Below, in pieces: positions 40,448 through 49,688 of a stretch of 64,000 nt of DNA. The stretch spans positions 62,001-126,000 of the forward strand of contig CAJTFK010000002.1 in the NCBI GenBank assembly GCA_910575505.1, in the 5' to 3' direction. Position 1 is the stretch's first letter, and each line of letters begins with the position of its first letter. The DNA is from Oscillospiraceae bacterium (GTDB lineage: Bacteria > Bacillota > Clostridia > Oscillospirales > Oscillospiraceae). Position numbers and translations under genes: made by a program. Under the pieces are notes generated by a model, which did no database searches, was not told where the DNA came from, and saw nothing but the letters and a program-made list of their open reading frames with translations.

Positions 40448-42304
40448 GTGACAACCAATGAAGTCAAAGCATCCAACGCAGGCGGGACGCGCCTGCGGAA
40501 GGGCGGCGGCGGAAGCGCCGTGTTTGCAGCCCTGGGACTGACGGCGGCCATTCTGGCCGGGGCCTACGGCGGCGTCAGCGCCTATGCCCATACCCTGGAC
40601 ACATTTTATCCCCATCACACCATTAACGACGTGGACGTCGGGGGCCTTACGGTGGATGAGGCCGGCGCAGTTCTGGCGGAGCAGCTCCCCCGGCAGCAGC
40701 TGGAAATCACCGTGAGCCGCCCGGTGGACAGCGCCTGGCCTGAGGGAGCGGACGCCCCCGTCTCCGTCACCCTGGAGGAACTGGGCTACACCGCGGAGCG
40801 CTGCCCCGACATCGCCCGGCGGTGCTATGACCAGCAGCGCCAGGGCAGCGTCCTGGGGGCGGGACTGCGCTTTCTCAGCGCCGCCACCTCCTTTTCTCAG
40901 GACCGGCTGACTCTGGAGGACCGGGACGAGGCCGTTTTCAGTGAGACGGCGGAGCGTCTGGAAAAGGAACTGAGTATGGAGCCCCTGGACGGCTCCTATG
41001 AGGTGGACGGCGCTTCTCTCAACATCACCAAGGCCGCCGACGGCCGGGACGTGAAGGCGGAGGACATCCGGGAGGCTCTGGAGCAGAAAATCCAGCTGGC
41101 CCGCCCTCTGCTCGAGGGTTCGGCCCTGGTGAACTGCGCCCGGCGGAACGCCAAGGCCATCACTGCCCAGGCCGTTCATGACGCGGTTTCCGGCGAGGTA
41201 AAAAACGCCGGCTATGACGCCGCCACCGGGACCATCATCCCCGAGCAGGTGGGCGCGGATTTCAACGTGTCCGCCGCCCAGAAGGCTCTGAACAACGCCG
41301 CCCCCGGGGAAACCATCTCGGTTCAGGCGGACATTCAATACCCCGCTGTCACGGCGGAGGTTCTGAAGGACGTGCTGTTCCGGGATCTTCTGGGAGAGTG
41401 CACCACCCATGTCGGCGGCAGCGCCGCCCGAATCAGCAACGTGCGCCTGGCCTCCTCCGCCTTTAACGGGACGGTGATGAACAGCGGCGACGTCTTTTCC
41501 TATAACGAAACCGTGGGCCAGCGGACGGCGGCCAAGGGCTACAAGCCCGCTCCCGCCTATGTGCAGGGGGAGACGGTGGACGAAATCGGCGGCGGCGTCT
41601 GCCAGCCTTCTTCCACGCTGTATTATGCCTGTCTTCTGTCCAATATGGAGATTACCGAGCGCTATGCCCACCGCTATATTCCCGCCTACATCACCCGGGG
41701 CATGGACGCCACGGTCTCCTGGGGCGGACCGGACTACAAGTTTACCAACAATACGGATTATCCCATTAAAATTGTAGCCACCTACTCCAAGAACTACCTC
41801 ACCGTCCAGCTCTGGGGAACCAAGACCAGTGATACCACCGTGAAAATGACCTATGAAACCCTGTCCACCACGCCCTTTGAGGAGGTGGAGCAGGTGGATC
41901 CCACCCTCGCCCCCGGCGCACGGACGGTGAAGGTCACCCCATACACCGGCTATAAGGTCCGGACCTACCGGAATGTCTACGCCGGGGACGGCACTCTGAT
42001 TTCCAGCAAGTTTGAGGCCACCAGCGACTATAAGTCCCGGAACCGGGTGGTCCTGGTGGGACCCGAGGCGGAGGAGACCGGAGGCGGCGCCGTCATTCCC
42101 GGCACGCCTGCCGACACGACGCCGGTCACACCCCCGACGCCCGCCAATCCCTCCGTCACCACGCCCACGGAGCCCCCGGTTACGGAGCCGGACACCGAGG
42201 TAACCGGCCCGGCGGAGATTCCCGCCACACCTCCCGCGGAGCCGGAGGCGCCGGTGGAGGAGCCCTTCGCGCCGGTGATTGTGGTGCCGGAGGCGGGAGC
42301 ATAA
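40448..42304 (+). CDS. VanW family protein with peptidoglycan-binding-4 and G5-like domains
   Basis: 618 residues from the GTG at 40448, chosen for AGGAGGG about 9 nt upstream; the open frame upstream is non-coding. An N-terminal membrane helix (about residues 26-45) anchors it outward. Residues 50-300 resemble YoaR/PG-binding-4 repeats (INDVDVGGLTVDEAGAVL). The VanW domain (about 320-460) has FNGTVMNSGDVFSYNETVG, then IGGGVCQPSSTLYYACLL and NNTDYPIKI. A G5-like stretch (about 480-540) and a Pro/Thr-rich tail follow. The family is cell-wall associated; YoaR/VanW functions remain poorly defined. Confidence 0.92.
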   Translation: MTTNEVKASNAGGTRLRKGGGGSAVFAALGLTAAILAGAYGGVSAYAHTLDTFYPHHTINDVDVGGLTVDEAGAVLAEQLPRQQLEITVSRPVDSAWPEGADAPVSVTLEELGYTAERCPDIARRCYDQQRQGSVLGAGLRFLSAATSFSQDRLTLEDRDEAVFSETAERLEKELSMEPLDGSYEVDGASLNITKAADGRDVKAEDIREALEQKIQLARPLLEGSALVNCARRNAKAITAQAVHDAVSGEVKNAGYDAATGTIIPEQVGADFNVSAAQKALNNAAPGETISVQADIQYPAVTAEVLKDVLFRDLLGECTTHVGGSAARISNVRLASSAFNGTVMNSGDVFSYNETVGQRTAAKGYKPAPAYVQGETVDEIGGGVCQPSSTLYYACLLSNMEITERYAHRYIPAYITRGMDATVSWGGPDYKFTNNTDYPIKIVATYSKNYLTVQLWGTKTSDTTVKMTYETLSTTPFEEVEQVDPTLAPGARTVKVTPYTGYKVRTYRNVYAGDGTLISSKFEATSDYKSRNRVVLVGPEAEETGGGAVIPGTPADTTPVTPPTPANPSVTTPTEPPVTEPDTEVTGPAEIPATPPAEPEAPVEEPFAPVIVVPEAGA

Positions 42305-42323
42305 TCCCCCAGACCACACAGAC

Positions 42324-42364
42324 AAACAGGGACCTGCGCCTTTCAGGACGCGGGTCCCTGTTTT
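42324..42364. terminator. Bidirectional terminator after the VanW gene
   Basis: AACAGGGACC pairs with GGTCCCTGTT at the base of a longer imperfect stem, with TTTT on the plus strand and a matching A-run giving TTT on the minus strand. It separates two convergent genes. Confidence 0.8.
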
Positions 42365-42380
42365 GGTTTTGTACGCCGCT

Positions 42381-43439
42381 TCATTTCTTTTTGCCTTGAT
42401 CGAAGCCTGCCAGCTTGGAAAAGGCCCGATGCGCCCTCTTCACAAAATCCTCCGGCAGGTCCTTCTGCTCACAGCGCCAGCGCTCAGGGACATAGTCAAA
42501 GGGCAGGAAATAGTGGAAGCGGTAGAAGCAGACCCCCAGAACAGGGCGCTCCTCATTACTGTAATCCGGGGATTTGTTGAACGCCTCAAAGCGGATCGCC
42601 GCCCCACAGCCCCGGGCCTCGTCCACCACATGGAAGGAGAGCACATAATAGCCGTTGTTCTCGTTCCCCTTCCGCAGGCGCTGTCCGGCGGCGGAGGCCA
42701 TCAAATGCTTCTGGCCCAGGACGGCTCCCTCGAAAATCGAAAAATCCAGGTTCTCCCGCCGGCCGCCGCTCTCCTCCTCCCGCCGGTCCGCACCCCGGTC
42801 CAGACGCTCCAAAAGCTCCTGACAGTGTCTGCACAGCCTTTTTCGCTTGTGGGCCGTCTGCAAAAAGGTTCTGTCCTCGTATCCCATAAACAGATACATG
42901 AAATCCAGCCATTCAAAATGTTGATAAGGGTCATAGCCCCGGCTGAAATACCGGTCATAGTCTCTGCCCTCCATCAGGGCCAGCGCCGTATCCCTGTCCG
43001 CCTCTACAGCTTCCGCCACAGCATCGGGAGACAGTACCAGCCTGCTGATATCGTGGCGGTTTTCCAGAAACGCAGCCATCACATCCCCCGCCGTCCAGCC
43101 CAGCGTCCTGAGCAGCCGGACGCTCTCTGTCTGGGGAATGTTCAAAAACTGTTCCCGGGAGCACACAAACCGGAGCAGGGCGGAATACCGGCCCTTCGGC
43201 GTCTGGATATGGGGATAGATGGAATCCCAGTAAGCCCCCACGCTGGGACTCACGTCATACAGCGCATCCCAGGCGTGGGCCTTCTGGTCATAGGCGAAGC
43301 TGTACTGATTGCCTGCCCGCATGTCCTGCTCCTGCATTTTGTAGTGCTTTTTCAGCTGCCATTCGATTTGAGAAACCGCTTCTGAAACATCCTCGCCCCG
43401 CCGCAGCGCCCCGCATATTTCCTCTGATTTCAGATACAT
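42381..43439 (-). CDS. Hypothetical protein downstream of dnaD-dnaI
   Basis: 352 residues with AGGAGG 7 nt before the ATG. Soluble, rich in Tyr, Phe and Arg. A CRHCQELLERLDRG segment near residue 208 suggests half of a metal site but has no second pair. It starts 27 nt after the helicase-loader gene and may be co-transcribed with dnaD-dnaI, ending at a strong terminator. I recognise no domain; its link to replication is only positional. Confidence 0.7.
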   Translation of the reverse strand: MYLKSEEICGALRRGEDVSEAVSQIEWQLKKHYKMQEQDMRAGNQYSFAYDQKAHAWDALYDVSPSVGAYWDSIYPHIQTPKGRYSALLRFVCSREQFLNIPQTESVRLLRTLGWTAGDVMAAFLENRHDISRLVLSPDAVAEAVEADRDTALALMEGRDYDRYFSRGYDPYQHFEWLDFMYLFMGYEDRTFLQTAHKRKRLCRHCQELLERLDRGADRREEESGGRRENLDFSIFEGAVLGQKHLMASAAGQRLRKGNENNGYYVLSFHVVDEARGCGAAIRFEAFNKSPDYSNEERPVLGVCFYRFHYFLPFDYVPERWRCEQKDLPEDFVKRAHRAFSKLAGFDQGKKK

Positions 43440-43466
43440 TCCAGCGCCTCCTGCTTCAAGTCTATC

Positions 43467-44468
43467 TCAGCGCCGCTCCCGCAGCTTTTTCAGCTTTCGA
43501 ATATCCTCCCCAAAGAAGGGCAGGACCTGATACTCCCCTTCCAGCCGGGAGGCTATCTGAGGAGAATACCGCCGGGCAATCTCCGGAATTTTCAGGTTGG
43601 TGCTGACAATCGTGGCGCGCTTTTCCAGCAGGCGGGTGTTGAGGACGGTATACAGGGCGCTGGAGACAAAGGGGGTCGCCGTCTCCGTGCCCAGGTCGTC
43701 CAGAATCAGCAGATCGCACTCCAGCACCCGCCGGACGTCGGCCTCCACCGCCTCCCCCCTGTCCCGGCCAAACTTCCGGTCCTCAAACCGCTCGAAAATA
43801 CGGCCGGCGGTATCGTAGACCACGGACCAGCCGTCCCCGCTGACCTCCCGGGCAATGGCGGCGGAGAGAAAGGTCTTCCCCAGGCCGGGGTCCCCCGTCA
43901 GCAGCAGGCTGCCGCTGCCGGGGCCGAACCCGGCGGCGTAACGGCGGCAGGCCCGGCCTACCCAGTCCATATTCTCCCGGGGTGAGATGCCCAGCTCCGG
44001 GTTTTCCTCCTGGTCGTACCAGTCCAGGGAAAAGGTCTCGAAGCTCTGGCCCCCCAGGTCCAGCATCCGGCTCAGCTCCTTTTGCTGCTCCCGGGCGCAG
44101 TAGCGCTTCAGGCAGCGGCACATCACGCCGCCCCGGTAGCCCGTATCGCCGCAGAGGGGACAGGCGGGAACCTCCTCCAGGCAGTCCGCCGGCAGGCCCA
44201 TCCGCTCCAGCAGCGAGGTCCGCTCCGCCTGGAGCCCCAGATTCTCCCGCCGCAGCGACTCCACCGCCGGACGGGGGTTTTGCCCCTTCCGCAGGGCCTG
44301 GGCAATCAGACGGCCCATGGTGCTGTGGAGCTCCGCGTCAATCTCCCGCAGGCGGGGCTGGCGGCGGTAAATATGTTCCCGCCGGTCCTGAAAGCGCTCC
44401 TGCCGCTGCCGCCGGTCCTCCTCAAAATGCCGGAGCGCCCGGCGCAGTATCTTTCCATCGTAGGCCAT
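43467..44468 (-). CDS. DnaC/DnaI-like helicase loader ATPase
   Basis: 333 residues. The N-terminal helical half (residues 1-100) is Arg/Glu-rich; a CPLCGDTGYRGGVMCRCL zinc-binding segment (about 102-119) resembles the DnaI/DnaC linker. Then come the AAA+ module with Walker A GDPGLGKT near residue 190, Walker B DLLILDDLGTE near 252 and sensor STNLKIPEIARRY near 290. It would load the replicative helicase with DnaD. It follows the DnaD gene by 6 nt, a typical Firmicutes primosome pair. Confidence 0.93.
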   Translation of the reverse strand: MAYDGKILRRALRHFEEDRRQRQERFQDRREHIYRRQPRLREIDAELHSTMGRLIAQALRKGQNPRPAVESLRRENLGLQAERTSLLERMGLPADCLEEVPACPLCGDTGYRGGVMCRCLKRYCAREQQKELSRMLDLGGQSFETFSLDWYDQEENPELGISPRENMDWVGRACRRYAAGFGPGSGSLLLTGDPGLGKTFLSAAIAREVSGDGWSVVYDTAGRIFERFEDRKFGRDRGEAVEADVRRVLECDLLILDDLGTETATPFVSSALYTVLNTRLLEKRATIVSTNLKIPEIARRYSPQIASRLEGEYQVLPFFGEDIRKLKKLRERR

Positions 44469-44474
44469 TTGGCG

Positions 44475-45389
44475 TTACACCCCTTCGTCCCGGCGCTGTA
44501 TGTACTCCCGCATCCAGCCCATATCGCGGCCGACGGAGGATTTCTGCTGCTGCGGGACAGGCCGGTCCCGTTCCTCAATCTCTCTCAGCGTATGAAGGCC
44601 GGCCTCGTGCCAGCGCTTCAAGATGCCGTTGCAGTAGGGCCACTTCAGCTCGTGGCACTTCAGCACCGTCTTGTCATAGGCCAGGGCCACCGCCTCCGGC
44701 GGAAAGCCCATTTCCTGCCAGGCGGTCAGATATCTCTCCTCAGACGCCGCCGGGGGCCTGTCTCCCAGCCCCAGAACCCGCATATACTGGGGCAGCATCC
44801 CCTGCCGCTCCGCGTACTTCCGGAGATATTCCGACGCCGCCGCCTGATTGTCAATCCCCCGGCGGGCCCAGGCGTAGCCCTCCTTCTCAATCTGGCGGAG
44901 GGTGGGCCGGCGGCCCTCTCCGTAGCGCCGGGCCACCCGCTCGGCGCAGTGGCAAACCAGCAGATAAATCACATCGGCGGGCAGACCCAGGTAGTCATAC
45001 AGTCCCAGCAGGGTGCCGGTCTCCGGGGTGGTCAGCTTCTTCCCCAGCCGCCGTTCCACCTCGGCGGTGAGTCCGGCAAATTCCGCCTCCTGGGTCAGCC
45101 GCTGGATAATGTCGGCGCTCTGATACTCCGGTTTCTGCTCGGCGGGCTCCAGAACCGCCTCCGGGGCCACCAGTCCCAGCTCCCGCAGGGTGTTTTCCGC
45201 CGCCTCAATCCGGGGCCTGTCCCAGCGAAGCTCTCCCGCCAGGGACCGGGGCGGCACAGTCCCGTGCCGCCGCAGAAGGGCCAGGTACAGCAGAGCGGCG
45301 TCCCCGTCCCCCCGGTCCAGAAGACGCCCCAGCGCCTGGGCGGTGAGGGTGACGCTCTCATTGGCCGTGTGAACCAGAATATTCGCCAT
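44475..45389 (-). CDS. DnaD-domain replication initiation protein
   Basis: 304 residues. A winged-helix-like N-terminal half (about residues 25-75, LLYLALLRRHGTVP then LRWDRPRIEAAENTL) and two DnaD-like C-terminal segments (FAGLTAEVERRLGKKLT... LLGLYDYLGLPADVIYLLV near 105-145, and AWQEMGFPPEAVALAYDKT near 220-245). GGGAGG precedes the ATG. With the downstream DnaI-like loader it forms the primosome module that remodels DNA at replication starts. Confidence 0.92.
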   Translation of the reverse strand: MANILVHTANESVTLTAQALGRLLDRGDGDAALLYLALLRRHGTVPPRSLAGELRWDRPRIEAAENTLRELGLVAPEAVLEPAEQKPEYQSADIIQRLTQEAEFAGLTAEVERRLGKKLTTPETGTLLGLYDYLGLPADVIYLLVCHCAERVARRYGEGRRPTLRQIEKEGYAWARRGIDNQAAASEYLRKYAERQGMLPQYMRVLGLGDRPPAASEERYLTAWQEMGFPPEAVALAYDKTVLKCHELKWPYCNGILKRWHEAGLHTLREIEERDRPVPQQQKSSVGRDMGWMREYIQRRDEGV

Positions 45390-45464
45390 AGGCCCTCCCT
45401 TTCTGTAATTTATATCTCAAATTCTACAGTTCGTACTCAAAAGCTCCTTGGTTCGGATATGCCT

Positions 45465-45493
45465 ATTCTACACGAATTTTTCGGAAAGGGCAA
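45465..45493 (-). promoter_or_regulatory. Promoter of the dnaD-dnaI operon
   Basis: On the minus strand TTGCCC (45488-45493), 17-nt spacer, TAGAAT (45465-45470), 76 nt before the dnaD start. A second TAGAAT occurs closer, at 45421-45426, without a -35 box. Confidence 0.5.
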
Positions 45494-45638
45494 GAGGCGA
45501 ATCCCGGCAGGACCTCTCTCTCATGTGTTTTATCAGGCAGTGGGGACGGGACGAACCGTCCGCCAGACCTCAAATGAACCCTAAAGATGTAAATTTTCTC
45601 AAAACCCGCAAATTTTTCTGGCACTGCCCCGACGGGTG

Positions 45639-45647
45639 TGTTATACT
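45639..45647 (+). promoter_or_regulatory. Extended -10 promoter of zapA
   Basis: TGT-TATACT (45639-45647). The surrounding GGGTGTGTTATACTGTC closely matches GGGTGTGTTATGCTGTC upstream of the XRE gene at 30442, which suggests a shared promoter type. No clear -35 box. Confidence 0.55.
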
Positions 45648-45702
45648 GTCCACAGTTATCATAGGCGGGTTGCGCCCGCCGGGGTCAAAGGAGGGGTTTT
45701 TC

Positions 45703-46035
45703 ATGGCAAACCGTGTGGTCATCACAATCTGCGAAGAGGAGTACACCTTTATAGCCGAGGAATCCGCCGCCTATATGCAGAAGGTGGGCTCTTATGTAAG
45801 TGAGAAAATGGACGAAGTCCTGAACAGCACCCGGGTGGGCCGGGCCGACGCCGCTGTCCTGACCGCCGTCAATATTGCCGACGAGCTCTTTAAGGCCCAG
45901 GTTTCCGCAGAACAGCTGCGGAGCCAGATCAAAGGCTATCTGGATGAGGCCGGCAAGGCGCAGAGCCAGGTCAGCGAGCTGAAGCGGGAAATCCTCCGCC
46001 TTCAGCAGCGGCTGGACAGCCGGAAATCCTCATGA
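45703..46035 (+). CDS. zapA: Cell division protein ZapA
   Basis: 110 residues from the ATG at 45703 (AAAGGAGG upstream). The ZapA start MANRVVITICEEEYTFIAEE and the AAYMQKVGSYVSEKMDEV helix are typical; the second half is a long coiled coil (about residues 60-105, ending QQRLDSRK). ZapA bundles FtsZ filaments at the division site. Its last bases overlap the U32 gene (ATGA), a pairing seen widely in Firmicutes. Confidence 0.92.
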   Translation: MANRVVITICEEEYTFIAEESAAYMQKVGSYVSEKMDEVLNSTRVGRADAAVLTAVNIADELFKAQVSAEQLRSQIKGYLDEAGKAQSQVSELKREILRLQQRLDSRKSS

Positions 46036-48095
46036 AGCCGGAGCTGCTGGCCCCCGCCGGCTCTCCCGAGGCCCTTCGGGCCGCGGTGGACCAGGGCGCC
46101 GGGGCGGTCTATCTGGGCTGGGGCGCTTTCAACGCCCGCCGGGGCGCCGCCAACTTCAGCGAGGAGGAATTTGCCGGGGCCCTGGCGGACTGCCACGCCC
46201 GGGGGACCCGGGTATTTCTGACGCTGAACATCCTGCTCAGCGACCGGGAACTGCCCCAGGCCCTGGAAACCGCCCGCACCGCCGCCCGGCTGGGCGTGGA
46301 CGCGGTGCTGGTGCAGGACTGGGGTCTTTTTGACCTGCTGCGCCGGACTCTGCCGGACCTGCCCCTCCATGCCAGCACCCAAATGAGCATTTTCACCGCC
46401 GGAGGGGCCAATGAGCTGGCTGCTGATGGCTGTGAGCGGATTGTACTGGCCAGGGAGTGCTCCAGGGAGGATGTCGCCGCCATATGCGCAGGCTGTCCGG
46501 CGGAGATTGAGGTCTTTGTTCATGGGGCGCTGTGCATGTGCTATTCCGGCCAGTGCGCCATGAGCGCCCTGGTGGGAGGCCGCTCCGGAAACCGGGGCCG
46601 CTGCGCCCAGCCCTGCCGCCTGCCTTACGGCGTCAATCAGCCGGCAGGCGGCAAGCGGCCCCTGAGCCTGAAGGATTCCTGTATGGCGGACCATCTCCAG
46701 GATCTGGCCGGTCTGGGCGTGGCCTGCCTGAAAATCGAGGGACGAATGCGCCGCCCCGGCTACGTGGCCGCCGTAACGGATATTTACCGCCGTCTTCTGG
46801 ACGAGGAACGGGGGCCCACTTTGGAGGAGCGGGAGATTTTGGAACGGGCCTTTTCCCGCTCCGGCTTTACAGACGCCTACTGGTACGGGAAAAAGGGCCC
46901 TCAGATGCTGGGCTTTCGCCCTGAGAATGCCGCCGGGGCCCCGGCATACAGCCCGCCCCGGCAGACCGGAGGCCGGATCCCCGTCCGCTTCACCTGCCGG
47001 GTGGCGGCAGGAAGCCCCTGCCTGCTGACGGCGGAGGACGAGGCAGGACACAGCGTCACCGTCTCCGGCCCCGTGCCGGAGCCCGCCCGGACCCGCCCCC
47101 TGACGGAGGCGGATCTGGCCGCCCGGCTGGCCAAGACCGGCGGAACCCCCTACCGTCTTATCGGGACGGAGATTTCTCTGGACCCGGGCCTCTCCCTCTC
47201 CGCCGGAGCGGTCAACGCCCTGCGGCGGGACAGCCTGACGGCTCTGACCGCTGCGTGGACCGCTCCTCCCCCAAGGCGGGAACTGCCTGTGCCGCCTTTG
47301 CCGGACGGGGACCACACATCGGATGTCCCCGGACTCACCGTCTCCGTCACCAGCGCCGCCCAGCTCACCGGCGGGCTGCTGGACCTGGGGCCCAGCCGGG
47401 TCTGCGTGCCTCTGGAGCTGCTGGCGGACTGGTCCTCTCTGCCGACGGGAGACACGGAGTGGTGCGCCGTACTCCCCCGTGTCTGGCGGGACCGGGACGA
47501 ATCCATGCTCCGGCGCTGGCTGGACAAGGCCCGCGCCTTAGGCGTCACCCGCCTCCTTCTGGGAAATCTGGGCCACCTGTCCCTGATCCGGGGCGGAGGA
47601 TGGGAGCGCATTGACGCCGACTACGGTCTCAACGTCTTCAACAGCCGTTCTCTGGACTACCTCCGGGGCAAGGGCTTTGCCTCCGCCTGTCTCTCCTTTG
47701 AGCTGCGCTTTGCCCAGATTCGGGATATGCGGAAAATTCTGCCCGCCGAGGCCATTGTCTATGGCCGCCTGCCTCTGATGATTACGGAAAACTGTCTGAT
47801 TCAAAACAGCGTGGGCTGCCGCTGCGACCGGCCCAATTTCCTCAATGACCGCACCGGAGCCTCCTTCCCCCTGCTTCCCGCCTTCGGGCACCGGACAGAA
47901 ATCCAGAACAGCCGGACCCTCTGGCTGGCAGACCTGCCGGACTGGCGGCGGCTGGGACTCCGCCATGCCCGCCTCCGCTTCACCACAGAGACCCCGGAGG
48001 AATGCACCAGGGTCTTCCGGGCCTATCTGGGTCAGGGGGACGTTACCCCGCCGGAGGGCTTTACGCGGGGCCTGTATCAGCGGGGCGTGGAGTGA
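46032..48095 (+). CDS. U32 family peptidase-like protein with DUF3656
   Basis: 687 residues. The N-terminal LLAPAGSPEALRAAVDQGA (residues 5-23), then HASTQMSIFTAGGANELA near 115, and the cysteine-rich FVHGALCMCYSGQC and GNRGRCAQPCRLPY blocks near 160-195 are the U32 signature; the cysteines are the expected cluster ligands. Residues ~390-500 match a DUF3656-like insert. U32 proteins such as RlhA and TrhP modify RNA rather than cleaving peptides, so an RNA hydroxylation role is plausible. It is translationally coupled to zapA. Confidence 0.93.
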   Translation: MKPELLAPAGSPEALRAAVDQGAGAVYLGWGAFNARRGAANFSEEEFAGALADCHARGTRVFLTLNILLSDRELPQALETARTAARLGVDAVLVQDWGLFDLLRRTLPDLPLHASTQMSIFTAGGANELAADGCERIVLARECSREDVAAICAGCPAEIEVFVHGALCMCYSGQCAMSALVGGRSGNRGRCAQPCRLPYGVNQPAGGKRPLSLKDSCMADHLQDLAGLGVACLKIEGRMRRPGYVAAVTDIYRRLLDEERGPTLEEREILERAFSRSGFTDAYWYGKKGPQMLGFRPENAAGAPAYSPPRQTGGRIPVRFTCRVAAGSPCLLTAEDEAGHSVTVSGPVPEPARTRPLTEADLAARLAKTGGTPYRLIGTEISLDPGLSLSAGAVNALRRDSLTALTAAWTAPPPRRELPVPPLPDGDHTSDVPGLTVSVTSAAQLTGGLLDLGPSRVCVPLELLADWSSLPTGDTEWCAVLPRVWRDRDESMLRRWLDKARALGVTRLLLGNLGHLSLIRGGGWERIDADYGLNVFNSRSLDYLRGKGFASACLSFELRFAQIRDMRKILPAEAIVYGRLPLMITENCLIQNSVGCRCDRPNFLNDRTGASFPLLPAFGHRTEIQNSRTLWLADLPDWRRLGLRHARLRFTTETPEECTRVFRAYLGQGDVTPPEGFTRGLYQRGVE

Positions 48096-48145
48096 TTGTA
48101 AATCGTAGTTTTTGAATCGAAAAATACAAAAAGGAGATGCCAGTC

Positions 48146-48610
48146 ATGAGCTTTGCCGATAATCTGCGTGGGATGGCCGCTCAAAAAAGACAAGCCGACC
48201 AGTCTGCCGAAGCTGCCCGTCTTGCTCAAATTGAAAAAAGCTGGCCCCTTGTCACAGAATATTTTTATAAAAACATTAAATGCTGGTGCGTCATACATGC
48301 AAAGAATGGAGATACCGGCCTCAGTTATTCCTTTTCTAAGTTTATTCGCCAATTTCACGATGACTCATCTTCGTTTGATACTTATAATCGCTTTGTCGAG
48401 GAAACTGATTGGAAGCTAACATGGGAAAACTTCCTTCTTCTTCAAAACTTTAATAAAGTCTATCACGGGCTTCTCCCCGAACGGTATGCAGAGGATTGCG
48501 TCCATCAAATTACCGCACTTATTCAGGCAGAGGGGCTGCATGTAAGAGCTTGGACGGTTGGTGTGAAGGACAGCTACTATTTTGATGTAGGCCTTGATAT
48601 CTCGTGGTAA
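48146..48610 (+). CDS. AT-rich orphan gene, hypothetical protein
   Basis: 154 residues from the ATG at 48146; AAGGAG at 48131-48136 is 9 nt upstream, whereas an ATG at 48137 directly adjoins it and is too close. Soluble, rich in Phe, Tyr and Trp. An N-terminal MSFADNLRGMAAQKRQADQS helix is followed by a compact alpha/beta-like region. GC is far below the flanking genes and codons are AT-rich, so it is a likely horizontal insertion between the U32 gene and dut. No mobile-element ends are visible. Confidence 0.65.
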   Translation: MSFADNLRGMAAQKRQADQSAEAARLAQIEKSWPLVTEYFYKNIKCWCVIHAKNGDTGLSYSFSKFIRQFHDDSSSFDTYNRFVEETDWKLTWENFLLLQNFNKVYHGLLPERYAEDCVHQITALIQAEGLHVRAWTVGVKDSYYFDVGLDISW

Positions 48611-48635
48611 AATCAACCCTGTCAGGAGAATACAA

Positions 48636-49061
48636 ATGGAAATCAAAGTCAAATACTTTACAGATGGTATCGAAGAACTGGCCTGCGTCCCCGGCTCCGA
48701 CTGGGTGGATCTGCGCTGTGCCGAGGAAACCGTTCTGAAGGCCGGGGAATACCGGCTCATCCCTCTGGGCATTGCCGTGGCCCTGCCGGAGGGATACGAG
48801 GCCCACGTGGTGCCCCGGAGCTCCACCTTCCGAAACTATGGCATTTTACAGACCAATTCCATGGGTGTGGTGGACGGCTCCTACTGCGGAGACGGGGACC
48901 AATGGCGATGGCCGGTCTACGCAACCCGGGATACGGTCATTCCCAAAAACACCCGGATCTGTCAGTTCCGCGTTGTGGAGAACCAGCCGCCCCTGACCTT
49001 CCTCCGCGTGGAGCGGCTGGAGAACCCGGACCGGGGGGGCTTCGGCTCCACCGGACGCTGA
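48636..49061 (+). CDS. dut: dUTP diphosphatase (dUTPase)
   Basis: 141 residues from the ATG at 48636 (AGGAGA upstream). The trimeric dUTPase motifs are visible: motif 1 SDWVDLRCAEE, motif 2 PRSSTFRNYGI, motif 3 NSMGVVDGSYCGD, motif 4 RICQFRVV and the C-terminal glycine-rich motif 5 RGGFGSTGR. The enzyme hydrolyses dUTP to dUMP and PPi, keeping uracil out of DNA. It is followed 18 nt later by maf, another nucleotide-sanitising gene. Confidence 0.93.
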   Translation: MEIKVKYFTDGIEELACVPGSDWVDLRCAEETVLKAGEYRLIPLGIAVALPEGYEAHVVPRSSTFRNYGILQTNSMGVVDGSYCGDGDQWRWPVYATRDTVIPKNTRICQFRVVENQPPLTFLRVERLENPDRGGFGSTGR

Positions 49062-49078
49062 AAAGGAGGCCCTTAAAG

Positions 49079-49675
49079 ATGCCGCAGATTGTTTTGGCCT
49101 CCGGCTCCCCCCGCCGGCGGGAGCTGCTGGAGCGCATCGGCGTCACGGATTTCATCGTCCGGGTGCCTGACGTGGAGGAATCCGTCCCCGAGGGGCTGAC
49201 CCCGGAGAAAACGGTGGCCTGTATCTCCCGGGAAAAGGCGGAGGCCGCCGCCCGGCTCTGCGGGCCGGAGGATATCATTATCACCGCCGACACCATGGTA
49301 TTCCTGGAGCACCGCCGTCTGGGCAAGCCCCACAGCGAGGCGGAGGCTCTGGAGATGCTGACGGCCCTCCAGGGACGGCGGCATACCGTCTGCACCGGCG
49401 TCACCGTGCGGCAGGGAGACCGTTCCTTCACCGAATCGGAGACCACCGATGTCTATTTCCGTCCCGCCTCTCAGGGGGAGCTGCTGGCCTACATCGCCAC
49501 CGGCGAGCCCATGGATAAGGCCGGGTCCTACGGCGTCCAGGGCAAGGGGGCGCTGCTGGTGGAGCGGCTGGACGGAGACTTTTTCAACGTCATGGGTCTG
49601 CCGGTGCTTCGTCTCAGCCGGATGCTTCAGCGCTTCGGCGTCTGCTTGCTGCCGCCTCCGGCGGACCGCGCCTGA
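49079..49675 (+). CDS. maf: Maf family nucleoside triphosphate pyrophosphatase
   Basis: 198 residues from the ATG at 49079 (AAAAGGAGG upstream). Family marks are LASGSPRRRELLERIG (residues 5-20), the catalytic ITADTMV near 66, GKPHSEAEALEML near 80, and KAGSYGVQGKGALLVERLDG near 146-165. Maf proteins hydrolyse dTTP/UTP or modified nucleotides and can affect septation; the gene sits just upstream of mreCD, as in many Firmicutes. A MITE-like repeat separates it from mreC. Confidence 0.94.
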   Translation: MPQIVLASGSPRRRELLERIGVTDFIVRVPDVEESVPEGLTPEKTVACISREKAEAAARLCGPEDIIITADTMVFLEHRRLGKPHSEAEALEMLTALQGRRHTVCTGVTVRQGDRSFTESETTDVYFRPASQGELLAYIATGEPMDKAGSYGVQGKGALLVERLDGDFFNVMGLPVLRLSRMLQRFGVCLLPPPADRA

Positions 49676-49688
49676 CGGGCCGATTTCT

